A DNA stretch of 64,000 nucleotides from Clostridia bacterium (GTDB lineage Bacteria; Bacillota; Clostridia; Christensenellales; CAG-138). Positions within the stretch are counted from its first letter, which is position 1; the number at the start of each line of letters is the position of its first letter. Positions 26,230 through 35,672 of the stretch are shown here, piece after piece. The stretch covers positions 1-64,000 of the forward strand of contig JAFQXA010000017.1 of assembly GCA_017407205.1 (NCBI GenBank), written 5' to 3'. Under the pieces are notes generated by a model. It was not told where the DNA came from and did not search any database. It saw only the letters and a list, made by a program, of their open reading frames with translations. The position numbers and the translations under genes were made by a program.

Positions 26230-28056
26230 TCAGAATATGCTATTGAGCACAAGGCACAAGGTAACGCCCAGTAAAGTCGGTAAAATCGCTGACAACGCGG
26301 TCCACCACACGCTCCCCGTTTCTTTCTTTATTGTGAGCAAGGTTGTAGAACACGGCCAATGAAAAAGTGAAAACAGAATTATTGAAATTGCGGTCAATAT
26401 ATTCCAGCCGTTTTGCAAAAGAAGCTCCTTCAGCATTAAAATATCGGGCACTTCGCTTATGCTTCCGACGGACAGATAGCCCATTATGATTATCGGCATT
26501 ACAATTTCGTTTGCAGGCAGTGCAAGTATAAAAGCTAAAAGTATTACTCCGTCAAGCCCCAAAAGCTGAGCGAACGGATTCAAAAATCTTGTAGCGTGTG
26601 CAAACAATGTACTGCCGAAAGCCTCCACATTCCCCATTATCCACAAAAACATTCCGGCAGGGAACGAAACGCATACAGCACGCGAAAGCACCTTTAAAGT
26701 TCTGTCGATTACAGAACGAACTATTATTTTTTTGAACTGCGGTCTTCTGTACGGCGGAAGTTCAAGCGTAAAAGATGAAGCCGTCCCTTTTAAAACTGTT
26801 TTTGACAGAAGCTTTGATAAAAGAAATGTCATGAGCACCGCCAAAACTATGAACAGCATCAAAACACCAGCGGATAAAAGCGAGCTTACAAAACCGCCTG
26901 CACTTACTGTGAGAAACATCGTTATGACCGTAATCAATGTCGGAAAGCGGCCGTTACATGGAATTAAACTGTTTGTCAATATTGCAATAAGCCTTTCACG
27001 CTTTGAGTCGATTATTCTGCAGCCCGTAACGCCGACCGCATTACAGCCAAGCCCCATGCACATGGTAAGTGCCTGTTTTCCGCAGGATGAGCAACACCTG
27101 AAGCAACCGTCAAGATTGAAAGCTACTCGCGGTAAGTACCCCAAATCCTCCAGAATCGTAAACAGCGGAAAGAATATCGCCATGGGCGGAAGCATTACGG
27201 AGACCACATAGGCAAGCACACGGTAACCGCCTTGCGTGAGCATATCTGTAAGCCACCGCGGGAAATGCAGAAGTACAAGAAAGCTTGCAATATGCTTTTC
27301 AAGCCCCAAAAGAAGTGAGGATAAAATCTGCGAGGGATAATTTGCGCCGAAAATCGTCAAAAACAAAATTGCACCAAGCCCCAAAAGCATGACCAAAACG
27401 CCGGAATACTTGTTTGTCAGTAAAATGTCGGCTCGTTCACTATGCTCCTTTTTTCCGTTCTCCGCTTTTGTGATGCAGCTTTTACATATCTCCCTCGCCC
27501 TGTCGTAAACTCGGGAAATGCTCAAAGATTCATTTTTTGTGCGTACTTGCCGTCTGTCCGAAAGGCTTTCCTTTATCGCACACTTTAATTCGGAAATTCC
27601 CCTATTATCCCTTGCACTCATAAGGGTTACGGGAGCATCAAGCATCCTTTCCAGGCACTTAATATCAATATTTATATTTTTCTTTTCCGCTTCATCAATC
27701 ATATTGAGCGCAACAATTACATTGCCGCATATTTCAAGCGTTCTCAACACTATGTGTAAATTACGCTCAAGTGCAGTAGCATCGCACACCACAACAACGC
27801 AATCCGCTTCTCCCGATGTGATAAAGTCCCGTGCAATTTCCTGCTCGTGCGAGCGTGCAGAGTATGAATATATCCCCGGCAAGTCCACAAGCTCGTACTC
27901 AACACCCTCATGGGTAAAGTTGCCGAAAGACAGTTCAACAGTTTTGCCTGCCCAGTTTCCCGTATGCTGTTTAAGCCCTGTAAGTGCATTGAACACGGTA
28001 CTCTTTCCGACATTGGGATTTCCGCACAATGCGACAGTTTTGTTTTTTGCGCTCAT
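26230..28056 (-). CDS. feoB: FeoB ferrous iron transporter
   Basis: 608 residues. N-terminal G domain with G1 GNPNVGKST (12-20), G3 DLPG (58-61) and G4 NMID, then about eight membrane helices with the two Gate segments (LPRVAFNLDGCFRCCSSCGKQALTMCMGLGCNAVGVTGCRII and the later repeat; only short parts quoted are diagnostic: GLGCNAVG). It is at the short end for FeoB, lacking a long C-terminal extension. It imports Fe(II). Its ATG overlaps the feoA stop, so both are coupled. Confidence 0.94.
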   Translation of the reverse strand: MSAKNKTVALCGNPNVGKSTVFNALTGLKQHTGNWAGKTVELSFGNFTHEGVEYELVDLPGIYSYSARSHEQEIARDFITSGEADCVVVVCDATALERNLHIVLRTLEICGNVIVALNMIDEAEKKNINIDIKCLERMLDAPVTLMSARDNRGISELKCAIKESLSDRRQVRTKNESLSISRVYDRAREICKSCITKAENGKKEHSERADILLTNKYSGVLVMLLGLGAILFLTIFGANYPSQILSSLLLGLEKHIASFLVLLHFPRWLTDMLTQGGYRVLAYVVSVMLPPMAIFFPLFTILEDLGYLPRVAFNLDGCFRCCSSCGKQALTMCMGLGCNAVGVTGCRIIDSKRERLIAILTNSLIPCNGRFPTLITVITMFLTVSAGGFVSSLLSAGVLMLFIVLAVLMTFLLSKLLSKTVLKGTASSFTLELPPYRRPQFKKIIVRSVIDRTLKVLSRAVCVSFPAGMFLWIMGNVEAFGSTLFAHATRFLNPFAQLLGLDGVILLAFILALPANEIVMPIIIMGYLSVGSISEVPDILMLKELLLQNGWNILTAISIILFSLFHWPCSTTLLTIKKETGSVWWTALSAILPTLLGVTLCLVLNSIF

Positions 28057-28289
28057 ATTTCCTCAACCACAATCCTCTCGGCATCCTCATATCTTATAGC
28101 AATAACCGATGAACGAACAAGGTATGCCCGCATTGCCCGTCTTTTATTTTTGAAATGCGGTGCATAAAAAAGGGGCACAACTATACCGTTTTCCGTAAAG
28201 CCAAGCTCCAAAAGGTGCTCGCCACCGTCCTCAATACTCACAATGCGTGCTTGCTTTTCATTTTTTGCGTCACATAATTTCATCATCAT
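28053..28289 (-). CDS. feoA: FeoA-domain protein
   Basis: About 78 residues with an SH3-like FeoA fold: KQARIVSIEDGG, LLELGFTENGIVVPLFYAP, and the end DAERIVVEEI. It assists FeoB at the membrane. The start is uncertain: the frame opens with TTG at 28307, and ATGs at 28289, 28286 and 28283 all lack a clear ribosome site. No Fur box was found by eye upstream. Confidence 0.82.
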   Translation of the reverse strand: MMMKLCDAKNEKQARIVSIEDGGEHLLELGFTENGIVVPLFYAPHFKNKRRAMRAYLVRSSVIAIRYEDAERIVVEEI

Positions 28290-28322
28290 GACCAATATAT
28301 TCAACAAATCGCAACAAGGTTC

Positions 28323-28351
28323 TTGAAGAAATTACCGTTTCGTTGTATATT
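28323..28351 (+). promoter_or_regulatory. Promoter of the DUF1508 gene
   Basis: TTGAAG (28323-28328), 17-base spacer, TATATT (28346-28351), divergent from feoA. Confidence 0.5.
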
Positions 28352-28403
28352 AAATATATATTGCGAATTCACTTATATTCGAAAAAATTAAGGAGGAAAT
28401 ATC

Positions 28404-28772
28404 ATGGGTAAATTCGTTATCAGAGAAACAAAAACCGGCATTAAGTTCGACCTTAAGGCAACAAACGGTGAAGTTATTGCAACAAGCGAAGTTTATGCAT
28501 CGGAACAGGCTTGCAAAAACGGTATCGCAAGTGTTATGAAGAACGCTCCCGTTGCAGCTGTTGAAGATCAGACAGTTGAAGGCTACGCACAGGAAAAGCA
28601 TCCCAAGTTTGAAATCTATGCTGACAAGGCAGGCGAATTCCGCTTCCGCCTTAAGGCAACAAACGGTCAGGTTATCGCAACAAGCGAAGGCTATAAGGCT
28701 CTTGCAAGCTGTAAAAACGGTGTTGAATCCGTAAAGAAGAACGCTGTTGACGCTCCTACAGTCAAAGAGTAA
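28404..28772 (+). CDS. Two-repeat DUF1508 (YegP-like) protein
   Basis: 122 residues made of two DUF1508 units, 1-50 and about 67-115. The matching cores are FDLKATNGEVIATSEVYAS and FRLKATNGQVIATSEGYKA, each followed by CKNG. The family is widespread and small, with no proven function; induction by stress is reported for some members. The 74-residue gene follows 11 bases later and shares its transcript. AAGGAGG precedes the ATG. Confidence 0.88.
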   Translation: MGKFVIRETKTGIKFDLKATNGEVIATSEVYASEQACKNGIASVMKNAPVAAVEDQTVEGYAQEKHPKFEIYADKAGEFRFRLKATNGQVIATSEGYKALASCKNGVESVKKNAVDAPTVKE

Positions 28773-28783
28773 GAGGTCGTACA

Positions 28784-29008
28784 ATGGATATAAAAGAAAT
28801 GATCGAGAAGGTTGTCGACTCAGTAACAAAAGACAACTCTGCCTTGGAAAACTTCAAGAAGGACCCTATTGCAACAGTAAAGAGTCTCCTTGGTTCAATC
28901 GACCTTGACAATGATGTTATAAGCAAGATTGTTGAAGGCGTTAAAGCAAAGATTTCACTCGATAACCTTTCGGGCATCGCAGGAAAAATCGGCGGTTTGT
29001 TTAAGTAA
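28784..29008 (+). CDS. Small helical protein, unknown function
   Basis: 74 residues, almost all helix-forming: MDIKEMIEKVVDSVTKDN, then FKKDPIATVKSLLG, then a last amphipathic part ending in GIAGKIGGLFK. The pattern 'F-x2-DP-x5-LLG' recalls leader peptides of the Nif11/nitrile-hydratase type, but no peptide-modifying enzyme is nearby and only three residues follow the GG. Best called a conserved-looking small protein. It is co-transcribed with the DUF1508 gene and followed by a strong terminator. Confidence 0.7.
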   Translation: MDIKEMIEKVVDSVTKDNSALENFKKDPIATVKSLLGSIDLDNDVISKIVEGVKAKISLDNLSGIAGKIGGLFK

Positions 29009-29015
29009 AACACAT

Positions 29016-29046
29016 AAAGCTCCCAAGAGAATATCCTGGGAGCTTT
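29016..29046 (+). terminator. Terminator of the DUF1508 operon
   Basis: AAAGCTCCCA (29016-29025) pairs with TGGGAGCTTT (29037-29046), with a seven-T run from 29044. Confidence 0.88.
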
Positions 29047-29057
29047 TTTTAACTTAA

Positions 29058-29083
29058 AAAGCATCGGGGTTAACCGATGCTTT
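29058..29083. terminator. Second terminator, facing the lipoprotein gene
   Basis: AAAGCATCGG (29058-29067) pairs with CCGATGCTTT (29074-29083); A/T tracts flank it on both sides. It probably ends the minus-strand lipoprotein transcript. Confidence 0.75.
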
Positions 29084-29109
29084 CTTATCTTTTGTGTATT
29101 TATAACAAC

Positions 29110-29496
29110 TCAGTCAGCCAAAACATAGGTCTTGGAAGCGAGTGTTATGCGTGTCATTGTCGAATTGATCGTGCCTTCATATGAAGCACCCGGCTTTACT
29201 GTTGAATTTTCAATATCAATTTCGGGCAATGTGAAGGTGATTGTTTTACCGTCAATAGTAACTGCTGCTGTGCCTGTGTAAACAACATCGTCCGTATCCT
29301 TGAGTGATTCACCTTTGTCCAAAGTTACTGACTTCAGGAATGCAACGCCTGCTTTGTCAGCAAGTGTAGTCAATGTGATTGTACCGTCACCGTTCCATGT
29401 CTGCTCAAACTTCAAGCCTGTCTTTACAGCGCTGCAGCCTACAAACATCATTGAGATAATAGCCATTACCAATACCAAACTAAGAGTTTTTTTCAT
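29110..29496 (-). CDS. Small lipoprotein A, unknown function
   Basis: 128 residues. Lipoprotein signal ending MMFVGC at residues 16-21. The mature part starts with a run containing NGDGTITLTTLADKAGVAFLKSVTLDKGE and ends SKTYVLAD. It is a beta-rich domain of about 100 residues. The next gene upstream encodes a protein with the same plan (GDGTITLNKL, then a similar Val/Leu pattern), so the two are probably old duplicates. AGGAGG precedes the ATG. Function not recognised. Confidence 0.75.
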   Translation of the reverse strand: MKKTLSLVLVMAIISMMFVGCSAVKTGLKFEQTWNGDGTITLTTLADKAGVAFLKSVTLDKGESLKDTDDVVYTGTAAVTIDGKTITFTLPEIDIENSTVKPGASYEGTINSTMTRITLASKTYVLAD

Positions 29497-29541
29497 AGCT
29501 TTATTCCTCCTTCTTCAAAATACACGGTTTTTTAAGTTCAA

Positions 29542-29916
29542 TTATTTAACGTATACGTTACCGCCGAGTCTTATAGTACCGAAGTTGTTTGTGATGAGAC
29601 CGAGAGCAGGTCTGTAATTGATGATGTTATCTTCATAGGGTACGAAGAATACTGCAACACATACCAAGGATGCTGTCTTCTCGTCCTGAATAAGAACGAA
29701 CTGAACATCTTCACATGTGTACTTCTCTGAACCTTCAGAATCCAAAGCGAGCTCTACATTGTAAAGATCAACTTCACCGTAATTGCCTGAAAGCTTGTTC
29801 AATGTGATAGTGCCGTCACCGTCTTCCTGCTTATAAACAGTACCTGCTGCATTACAAGCTACGAGCATTGCTGCTACCATAATGACTACGAGTATCATTG
29901 AGATAGTCTTTTTCAT
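29542..29916 (-). CDS. Small lipoprotein B, unknown function
   Basis: 124 residues, lipoprotein signal ending AMLVAC. The mature part has GDGTITLNKLSGNYGEVDLYNVEL and ends RLGGNVYVK. It matches lipoprotein A in length, signal, the GDGTITL motif and the C-terminal YV-x-K/D ending. GGAGG precedes the ATG. Both genes lie in one minus-strand unit upstream of clpB on the opposite strand. Confidence 0.75.
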   Translation of the reverse strand: MKKTISMILVVIMVAAMLVACNAAGTVYKQEDGDGTITLNKLSGNYGEVDLYNVELALDSEGSEKYTCEDVQFVLIQDEKTASLVCVAVFFVPYEDNIINYRPALGLITNNFGTIRLGGNVYVK

Positions 29917-30131
29917 AAAAATTCCTCCATATCATTTTTATAAGCCGGAACCTGCAACGCATATTCCCAAGCCTACATATTACATACAATATTTTACTTA
30001 ATCCTTTCAAGATAGTCAAGTGCACAAGGGATTTTTTCCACGATTTTTATTATGTCAAATTTTGTTTTTCACAATATGTTCAACATTTCTTCTCTCCGTT
30101 GCCACCACTTTTTTCAAAAACCGTGTTACAA

Positions 30132-30158
30132 TTAGCACTCAAGATAATAGAGTGCTAA
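30132..30158 (+). promoter_or_regulatory. CIRCE operator for HrcA
   Basis: TTAGCACTC (30132-30140), nine bases, GAGTGCTAA (30150-30158): an exact CIRCE element. A TACAAT box (30127-30132) abuts it. HrcA bound here would block clpB and release it on heat shock. The other 200 bases of the gap back to the lipoprotein gene show no gene. Confidence 0.92.
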
Positions 30159-30177
30159 CAAGGAGGTGCTTAACACT

Positions 30178-32781
30178 ATGAACATTAACAAATTGACAGA
30201 ACGCTCGCTTGATGCGCTGTCTTGTGCCCAAAGCGCAGCCATCGAGCACAGAAATCCGCAGGTTGACGAGGAGCATCTTCTCCTTGCGTTGCTTGAGCAG
30301 GAAAACTCGCTTGCAAGAAGCCTTACAGAAAAGATGGGAAAAGATGCTGATGCTTTCACGGAGCAAGTGAAAAAAGCCGTATTTTCGCTTCCCACAATAA
30401 GCGCTTCAAGCGTTGACACAAATCCGTACATAAGCATGGAGCTTGACCGGGCTTTAAGCAATGCCGAAAAGCAGGCAAAGAGCATGAGGGATGAATACAT
30501 ATCCGTGGAGCATTTGTTCTTCGGTCTTTTGGAGAGCCCGAACCCTGCTTTAAAAAAGATTTTTAAGGAAAACGGTATCACTCAAAACGAGTTTTTGAAG
30601 GCTTTAAATGAAATTCGCGGTAACGCGAGGGTAACAACGCAGACGCCCGAGGATACCTACGATGCACTTGCAAAGTATGCTCAGGATCTTGTTGAGCTTG
30701 CACGTAAAAACAAGCTTGACCCCGTTATAGGTCGTGATGATGAAGTGCGAAATGTAATAAGGATACTCTCACGCAAAACCAAGAACAACCCCGTGCTCAT
30801 AGGTGAGCCGGGCGTTGGTAAAACAGCGATAGCCGAGGGCTTGGCACAGAGAATAGTCCGCGGCGACGTACCTGCACTTTTAAAGGAACGCAAGCTTTAT
30901 TCGCTTGATATGGGTGCATTGATAGCAGGTGCAAAGTACAGGGGCGAATTTGAGGAAAGACTCAAAGCGGTTTTAAACGAGGTAAAGCAGAGCGACGGCA
31001 GAATAATTCTTTTTATAGACGAGCTTCACACAATAGTCGGTGCAGGCAAGACCGAGGGAAGCATGGACGCAGGCAACCTTTTAAAGCCGATGCTTGCACG
31101 CGGTGAGCTTCATTGCATAGGTGCAACAACGCTTGACGAATACCGAAAATACATAGAAAAGGATGCAGCTCTCTCCCGCCGTTTCCAGCCCGTTACGGTT
31201 GATGAACCCACGGTTGAGGACACGATAAGCATATTGCGTGGCTTGAAAGAACGCTACGAGGTTTTCCACGGCGTAAAGATAAACGACAATGCACTTATTG
31301 CCGCCGCCACACTTTCGCACCGCTATATTTCGGACAGATTCCTGCCCGACAAGGCGATAGACCTGGTTGACGAGGCTTGTGCAATGATACGCACGCAGAT
31401 GGACTCAATGCCCCAGGAGCTTGACGAGGTTTCACGCAAGATAATGCAGCTTGAAATAGAGGAAGCGGCACTTAAAAAAGAGACCGATAAGCTTACGCTT
31501 GAGCATCTCAATGAAATCCGCAGGGAGCTTGCAGAGGAACGAGACAAAGCAAACTCTTTAAAGGCAAGATGGGAAAACGAAAAGAACGCCATCAAAACCG
31601 TTCAGCGCCTGCGTGAGGAAATCGAAAAAGTCGGTGCAGATATAAGCAAAGCCGAGCGGGAATACGACCTCAACCATGCAGCAGAGCTCAAGTACGGCAG
31701 ACTTCCAAAGCTGAAAGCTGAGCTTTATGAAGCAGAAAAGGCATACGAAAACGGAAAAAGTGATTGGCTTCTTAAAGACCGCATAACCGACGAGGAGATT
31801 GCAAAAATAGTCGGCAGATGGACGGGAATTCCCGTCAGCAAGCTCATGGAGGGAGAAAGAGAAAAGCTTTTGAGCCTTGAAAAAATACTCCATAAGCGTG
31901 TTATAGGGCAGGACGAGGCTGTACGCGCAGTAAGTGATGCGATAATAAGAACCCGTGCAGGGCTTAAGGACCCCAAAAAGCCGATAGGCTCATTCTTATT
32001 CTTAGGTCCCACCGGCGTTGGCAAAACGGAGCTTGCAAAGGCTCTTGCCGAGGCGTTGTTTGATGATGAAAACAATCTTGTGCGTATTGACATGAGCGAA
32101 TACATGGAAAAGCACGCAGTTTCAAGGCTCATTGGTGCGCCTCCGGGCTATGTCGGCTACGACGACGGCGGACAGCTTACCGAGGCGGTACGCAGAAAGC
32201 CCTATTGTGTAGTTCTTTTTGACGAGATTGAAAAAGCACACAGCGATGTGTTCAATGTGCTTTTGCAGGTGCTTGACGACGGAAGAATAACGGACTCGCA
32301 GGGCAGAACCGTTGATTTTAAGAACACGGTAATAATAATGACGAGCAATTTAGGCTCATCATATATACTTGACGGCATAGTTGATTCAGGAATAAGCGAC
32401 GGAGCAAGGGCACAGGTTGAAGCACTTTTGAAGCAGAGCTTCAAGCCCGAATTCTTAAACCGCATTGACGACACGGTATTTTATAAGCCCCTTACCGAAA
32501 ACGAAATGTTTAAGATTTGCGACCTTTTGTTCAGCGAGATACGTGTCCGCCTTAAAGCACAGCGCCTCAATGCAGTTTTGACCGACAGCGCAAAGGAATA
32601 TATTATTTCCATGGGCTATGATGCGCAGTACGGCGCAAGGCCGTTAAAGAGATTTCTTGCAAAAGAGGTAGAAACGCTTGTAGCAAGGGCAATAATTGAG
32701 AAAAACCCTGCGCCCGATACCGATTTTATAATAGGCTTTGACGGTGAAAAGCTCACCATTGAAAGCAGTTCAACGGACTGA
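30178..32781 (+). CDS. clpB: ClpB protein disaggregase
   Basis: 867 residues. N-terminal Clp_N repeats (1-150), first AAA+ domain with P-loop GEPGVGKT (209-216), a long coiled-coil middle domain (about 400-520, the mark of ClpB over ClpA), second AAA+ domain with GPTGVGKT (610-617), and the ClpB C-terminal domain. No ClpP-binding loop was noted. It resolves protein aggregates with DnaK. ATG 30178 is chosen; GTG 30166 is in frame but overlaps the ribosome site. HrcA control by the CIRCE element is expected, and the gene stands apart from dnaK or groEL. Confidence 0.94.
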   Translation: MNINKLTERSLDALSCAQSAAIEHRNPQVDEEHLLLALLEQENSLARSLTEKMGKDADAFTEQVKKAVFSLPTISASSVDTNPYISMELDRALSNAEKQAKSMRDEYISVEHLFFGLLESPNPALKKIFKENGITQNEFLKALNEIRGNARVTTQTPEDTYDALAKYAQDLVELARKNKLDPVIGRDDEVRNVIRILSRKTKNNPVLIGEPGVGKTAIAEGLAQRIVRGDVPALLKERKLYSLDMGALIAGAKYRGEFEERLKAVLNEVKQSDGRIILFIDELHTIVGAGKTEGSMDAGNLLKPMLARGELHCIGATTLDEYRKYIEKDAALSRRFQPVTVDEPTVEDTISILRGLKERYEVFHGVKINDNALIAAATLSHRYISDRFLPDKAIDLVDEACAMIRTQMDSMPQELDEVSRKIMQLEIEEAALKKETDKLTLEHLNEIRRELAEERDKANSLKARWENEKNAIKTVQRLREEIEKVGADISKAEREYDLNHAAELKYGRLPKLKAELYEAEKAYENGKSDWLLKDRITDEEIAKIVGRWTGIPVSKLMEGEREKLLSLEKILHKRVIGQDEAVRAVSDAIIRTRAGLKDPKKPIGSFLFLGPTGVGKTELAKALAEALFDDENNLVRIDMSEYMEKHAVSRLIGAPPGYVGYDDGGQLTEAVRRKPYCVVLFDEIEKAHSDVFNVLLQVLDDGRITDSQGRTVDFKNTVIIMTSNLGSSYILDGIVDSGISDGARAQVEALLKQSFKPEFLNRIDDTVFYKPLTENEMFKICDLLFSEIRVRLKAQRLNAVLTDSAKEYIISMGYDAQYGARPLKRFLAKEVETLVARAIIEKNPAPDTDFIIGFDGEKLTIESSSTD

Positions 32782-32789
32782 CAGGCAAA

Positions 32790-32825
32790 AAGACGCACCC
32801 TTTTCGTAATACGTGGGTGCGTCTT
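32790..32825 (+). terminator. Terminator of clpB
   Basis: AAGACGCACCC (32790-32800) pairs with GGGTGCGTCTT (32815-32825), an 11 bp perfect stem followed by ATCTTACTT. Confidence 0.75.
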
Positions 32826-32832
32826 ATCTTAC

Positions 32833-32861
32833 TTGCAAAATTCAGGGCTTTTGTATATAAT
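32833..32861 (+). promoter_or_regulatory. Promoter of the CNNM pair
   Basis: TTGCAA (32833-32838), 17-base spacer, TATAAT (32856-32861). Confidence 0.65.
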
Positions 32862-32907
32862 AGCACTTGCGTGAATAATTCTTTTAGGTTAAGGAGTTGA
32901 TTTTTCC

Positions 32908-33918
32908 ATGGATGATGGCAGTCCTGCGAGTATTTTTCGATACGTCCTGCTATTGTTCTTTCTCATTTTAATGTCGGCATTCCTGTCGGCATCCGAAATG
33001 GCACTTACCTCTGTAAACAAGCTCAGAATAATAAGTCTTACAGACAATTACAGCAAGCGTGCAAAGCGTGTTTTGGCATTGCTTGACAATTATGACAAGA
33101 CCTTAACCACACTCTTAATAGGCAACAATTTGGTAAATATAGGCATTGCTTCGTTGGCGACATATATTGTCACCAAATTTTGGGGCAATGATTTTGTCGT
33201 GTACTCAACTATAATCACAACGGTTGTAGTATTCATATTTGCAGAAAGTCTGCCCAAGCGTTACGCTTCAGAATGTAACGAGACCTTTGCATTGTCAATA
33301 TCGGGCATAATGACTTTTCTTGTAAAGATACTTACTCCGTTTTCTTTCATATTCACACAGCTCAGCAAGCTCATAAGCGCACCCTTCAGGAAAAAGGAAA
33401 AAGAACCCACAGTCAGCGAAGATGACCTTTACGATATAATCGGAGCCATTGTTGAAGACGGCTCAATGGACGAGGAAAAAAGCGAGCTTGTGCAGAACGC
33501 ACTCACTTTCTCGGAGAACTGTGCCTCCCGTGTTATGACGCCGTGGGAAAATGCGGAAACGCTCAATACGGGCATGGCAACCGAAGAAATAATTGCTTTT
33601 ATAAAATCAAGCCGTCACAGCCGTTTGCCGATAGTCGATTTTACAGGCGAAATAATCGGAATACTCAAAACAAGGGATTATCTTAAATTATATCGAAAAG
33701 GCAATACCGACATTCTTGATTCAATGGTTGAAGTGCATTTTGTAAACGCAGATGCACTTATTGACGACCTCCTGCTTGAGATGAGCAGCAATAAAACGCA
33801 CATGGCAGTTGTCACAAACTCCACGGGCGAAAACATTGGCATCATAACGATGGAAGATATACTTGAGGAGCTTGTCGGCGAGATATACGATGAGGACGAT
33901 GTAGGAGGTGAAGTATAA
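32908..33918 (+). CDS. CNNM/CorC-type membrane protein, short form
   Basis: 336 residues. DUF21/CNNM membrane domain with three to four helices and the GNNLVNIGIASLAT segment, then a pair of CBS domains (VMTPWENAETLN onward). It stops right after the second CBS (EEIVGEIYDED-like end, EELVGEIYDEDD) and lacks the C-terminal CorC_HlyC domain seen in its neighbour. The family is tied to magnesium export or sodium/magnesium exchange. AAGGAG lies before the ATG. Its TAA overlaps the next ATG by one base. Confidence 0.88.
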   Translation: MDDGSPASIFRYVLLLFFLILMSAFLSASEMALTSVNKLRIISLTDNYSKRAKRVLALLDNYDKTLTTLLIGNNLVNIGIASLATYIVTKFWGNDFVVYSTIITTVVVFIFAESLPKRYASECNETFALSISGIMTFLVKILTPFSFIFTQLSKLISAPFRKKEKEPTVSEDDLYDIIGAIVEDGSMDEEKSELVQNALTFSENCASRVMTPWENAETLNTGMATEEIIAFIKSSRHSRLPIVDFTGEIIGILKTRDYLKLYRKGNTDILDSMVEVHFVNADALIDDLLLEMSSNKTHMAVVTNSTGENIGIITMEDILEELVGEIYDEDDVGGEV

Positions 33919-35189
33919 TGCTTGCACGCTACATTGCACTTTTTGTTTTAATACTTTTATCGGCATTCTTCTCAGGCTCTGAAACAGCCTATGCTTCATC
34001 AAACGAAATGAAGCTCCGCCGATATGCAGAAAACGGCACCCGCCTTTCAAAGCTTGCACTTTCCATAAAAGAACGCTTCGAGGATGCGCTCATTACGCTT
34101 TTGCTCGGCAATAACCTTGTAAACATAGCAACCTCATCAATCGCAACGGTTATAGCATTGGAAATTTTCGGTGCAAACGGAACATGGATATCCACCCTCG
34201 TGACAACGGTGGTAATCCTTATATTCGGCGAAATAGCACCCAAGGTTATCGCAAACTCTGCTCCCGAAACATTTTCAAAGCTTGTTGCGCTTCCGATAAG
34301 GGCGCTTATGATAATATTCAAGCCCATAGTTTTCCTGACGCAGAAATTCATAAATATATTCTCGTATTTTTGGCGTGACAAGGTAAAAGAGGGCCCCGAA
34401 ATTACGGAGGAAGACCTTGAGAGCATACTTGACACCGTTGAGGACGAGGGCGTAATGGATGAAGAAAGATGCGACCTTTTGCAGAGTGCTTTAGACTTTG
34501 ACGATGTGTCGGCTTACGAGATAATCACGCCCCGTGTTGACATGACGGCGCTTGACATTGATGACGATATAAACGAAAACATAGAAAAAGCAATTGAATC
34601 TTCATTCACACGCATACCCGTATACGAAGACACGGTTGACAACATAATAGGCATACTGCATTTAGGTCATCTCTTAAAGCATCTTGTTGACAGCAAGAAC
34701 ATAACCTCGCTCCGCGAGCTTTTGATGCCTGTCTCGTTCGTGCATAAGACAATGGCACTTCCCGATGTACTTGCCGTTATGCGTAAAAAGAAATGCCACA
34801 TGGTAATAGTAACAGACGAATACGGCGGAACGATGGGCGTTCTGACGATGGAAGACGTGCTTGAACAGCTCGTTGGCGAAATTTGGGATGAAAGTGACGA
34901 GATAGTAACCGAATTCCAGGAAATTTCCCCCAATGTATACGAGGCTGACGGCTCAATGCGAATATACGATTTCTTTGAGGAGCTCGACCTTGACGACCGT
35001 GACTTTGACGATGACAACGCAACTTTGGGCGGTTGGGCAATCGAAATGCTGGGCGGTTATCCCCGTGTAGGTCAGTCGTTTGATTATAAGAACCTCACAA
35101 TCATGGTTATCAAAAGGCAGAAACTGCGCGTAAGACGGCTTCGCGTAATAGTTCACGAAACAGGCAACGAAACAGAAAGTGAAGAATAA
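33918..35189 (+). CDS. CNNM/CorC-type membrane protein, long form
   Basis: 423 residues: CNNM membrane domain (GNNLVNIATSSIATVIALE), two CBS domains (ITPRVDMTALDIDDDI and later VTDEYGGTMGVLTMEDVLEQLVGEIWDE), then the CorC_HlyC C-terminal domain (ANDxx-like YEADGSMRIYDFFEELDLD). The tandem copies share the membrane and CBS parts and probably form a heteromer, as the ORFs overlap in TAATG. Likely role: magnesium or cobalt export. It completes a cation-handling theme with mgtE, trkHA and feoAB. Confidence 0.9.
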   Translation: MLARYIALFVLILLSAFFSGSETAYASSNEMKLRRYAENGTRLSKLALSIKERFEDALITLLLGNNLVNIATSSIATVIALEIFGANGTWISTLVTTVVILIFGEIAPKVIANSAPETFSKLVALPIRALMIIFKPIVFLTQKFINIFSYFWRDKVKEGPEITEEDLESILDTVEDEGVMDEERCDLLQSALDFDDVSAYEIITPRVDMTALDIDDDINENIEKAIESSFTRIPVYEDTVDNIIGILHLGHLLKHLVDSKNITSLRELLMPVSFVHKTMALPDVLAVMRKKKCHMVIVTDEYGGTMGVLTMEDVLEQLVGEIWDESDEIVTEFQEISPNVYEADGSMRIYDFFEELDLDDRDFDDDNATLGGWAIEMLGGYPRVGQSFDYKNLTIMVIKRQKLRVRRLRVIVHETGNETESEE

Positions 35190-35196
35190 GAACCTT

Positions 35197-35665
35197 GCAT
35201 ATGTAAATGACCGAAATTTGCAAACGAATGCAACAAAGAAAACAGCCACTACCGTTTTCGCGGTAAGTGGCTGTGTTTGCAAGGGTTTATAAATGCTTTA
35301 AAGGCAAGCATCTTTAAAACCGACCGAGCATGCGAGAAACCCCTTAAAAGTCGAGGCGCAGAGCCTGTGAATGAGGGATTTTACTGCATATGTAAATGAC
35401 CGAAATTCACAGGCGAATGTAACAAAGGAAACAGGACTCCGTGAAATACGGAGTCCTGTGTTTGCAAGGGTTTATAAATGCTTTAAAGGCAAGCATCTTT
35501 AAAACCGACCGAGCATGCGAGAAACCCTTGCAAGTCGAGGCGCAGAGCCTGTGAATGAGGGATTTTACTATAAGCGTAAATGACCGAAATTCACAGGCGA
35601 ATGTAACAAAGAAAACAGGACTCCGTGAAATACGGAGTCCTGTGTTTGCAAGGGTTTATAAATGC
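35197..35665. repeat. Tandem repeat, units of 184-189 bp, about 2.5 copies
   Basis: Unit starts fall near 35197, 35386 and 35570; the GTAAATGACCGAAAT tag recurs at 35203, 35392 and 35576. Each unit has a hairpin: copy 1 ACAGCCACTACCG/CGGT(A)AGTGGCTGT (35242-35274), copies 2 and 3 ACAGGACTCCG/CGGAGTCCTGT (35431-35459, 35615-35643). Flanks are nearly identical, but the copy 1 stem has a different sequence with the same fold. Further stems join units: GCCTGTGAAT/ATTCACAGGC (35363-35372 with 35405-35414; 35547-35556 with 35589-35598) and TTGCAAGGGTTT/AAACCCTTGCAA (35462-35473 with 35522-35533). On the minus strand the hairpins are followed by TTTTCTTTG and would act as serial terminators of serS. 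Confidence 0.85.
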
Positions 35666-35672
35666 TCAGGGA

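Noticed and set aside
28784..29008. Ribosomally made modified-peptide precursor
   Set aside because: No modification, protease or export genes lie beside it, and the sequence after GG is only three residues.
35197..35665. Direct repeats as a CRISPR array
   Set aside because: The units are 184-189 bp and adjacent, with no short repeats separated by unique spacers and no cas genes nearby.
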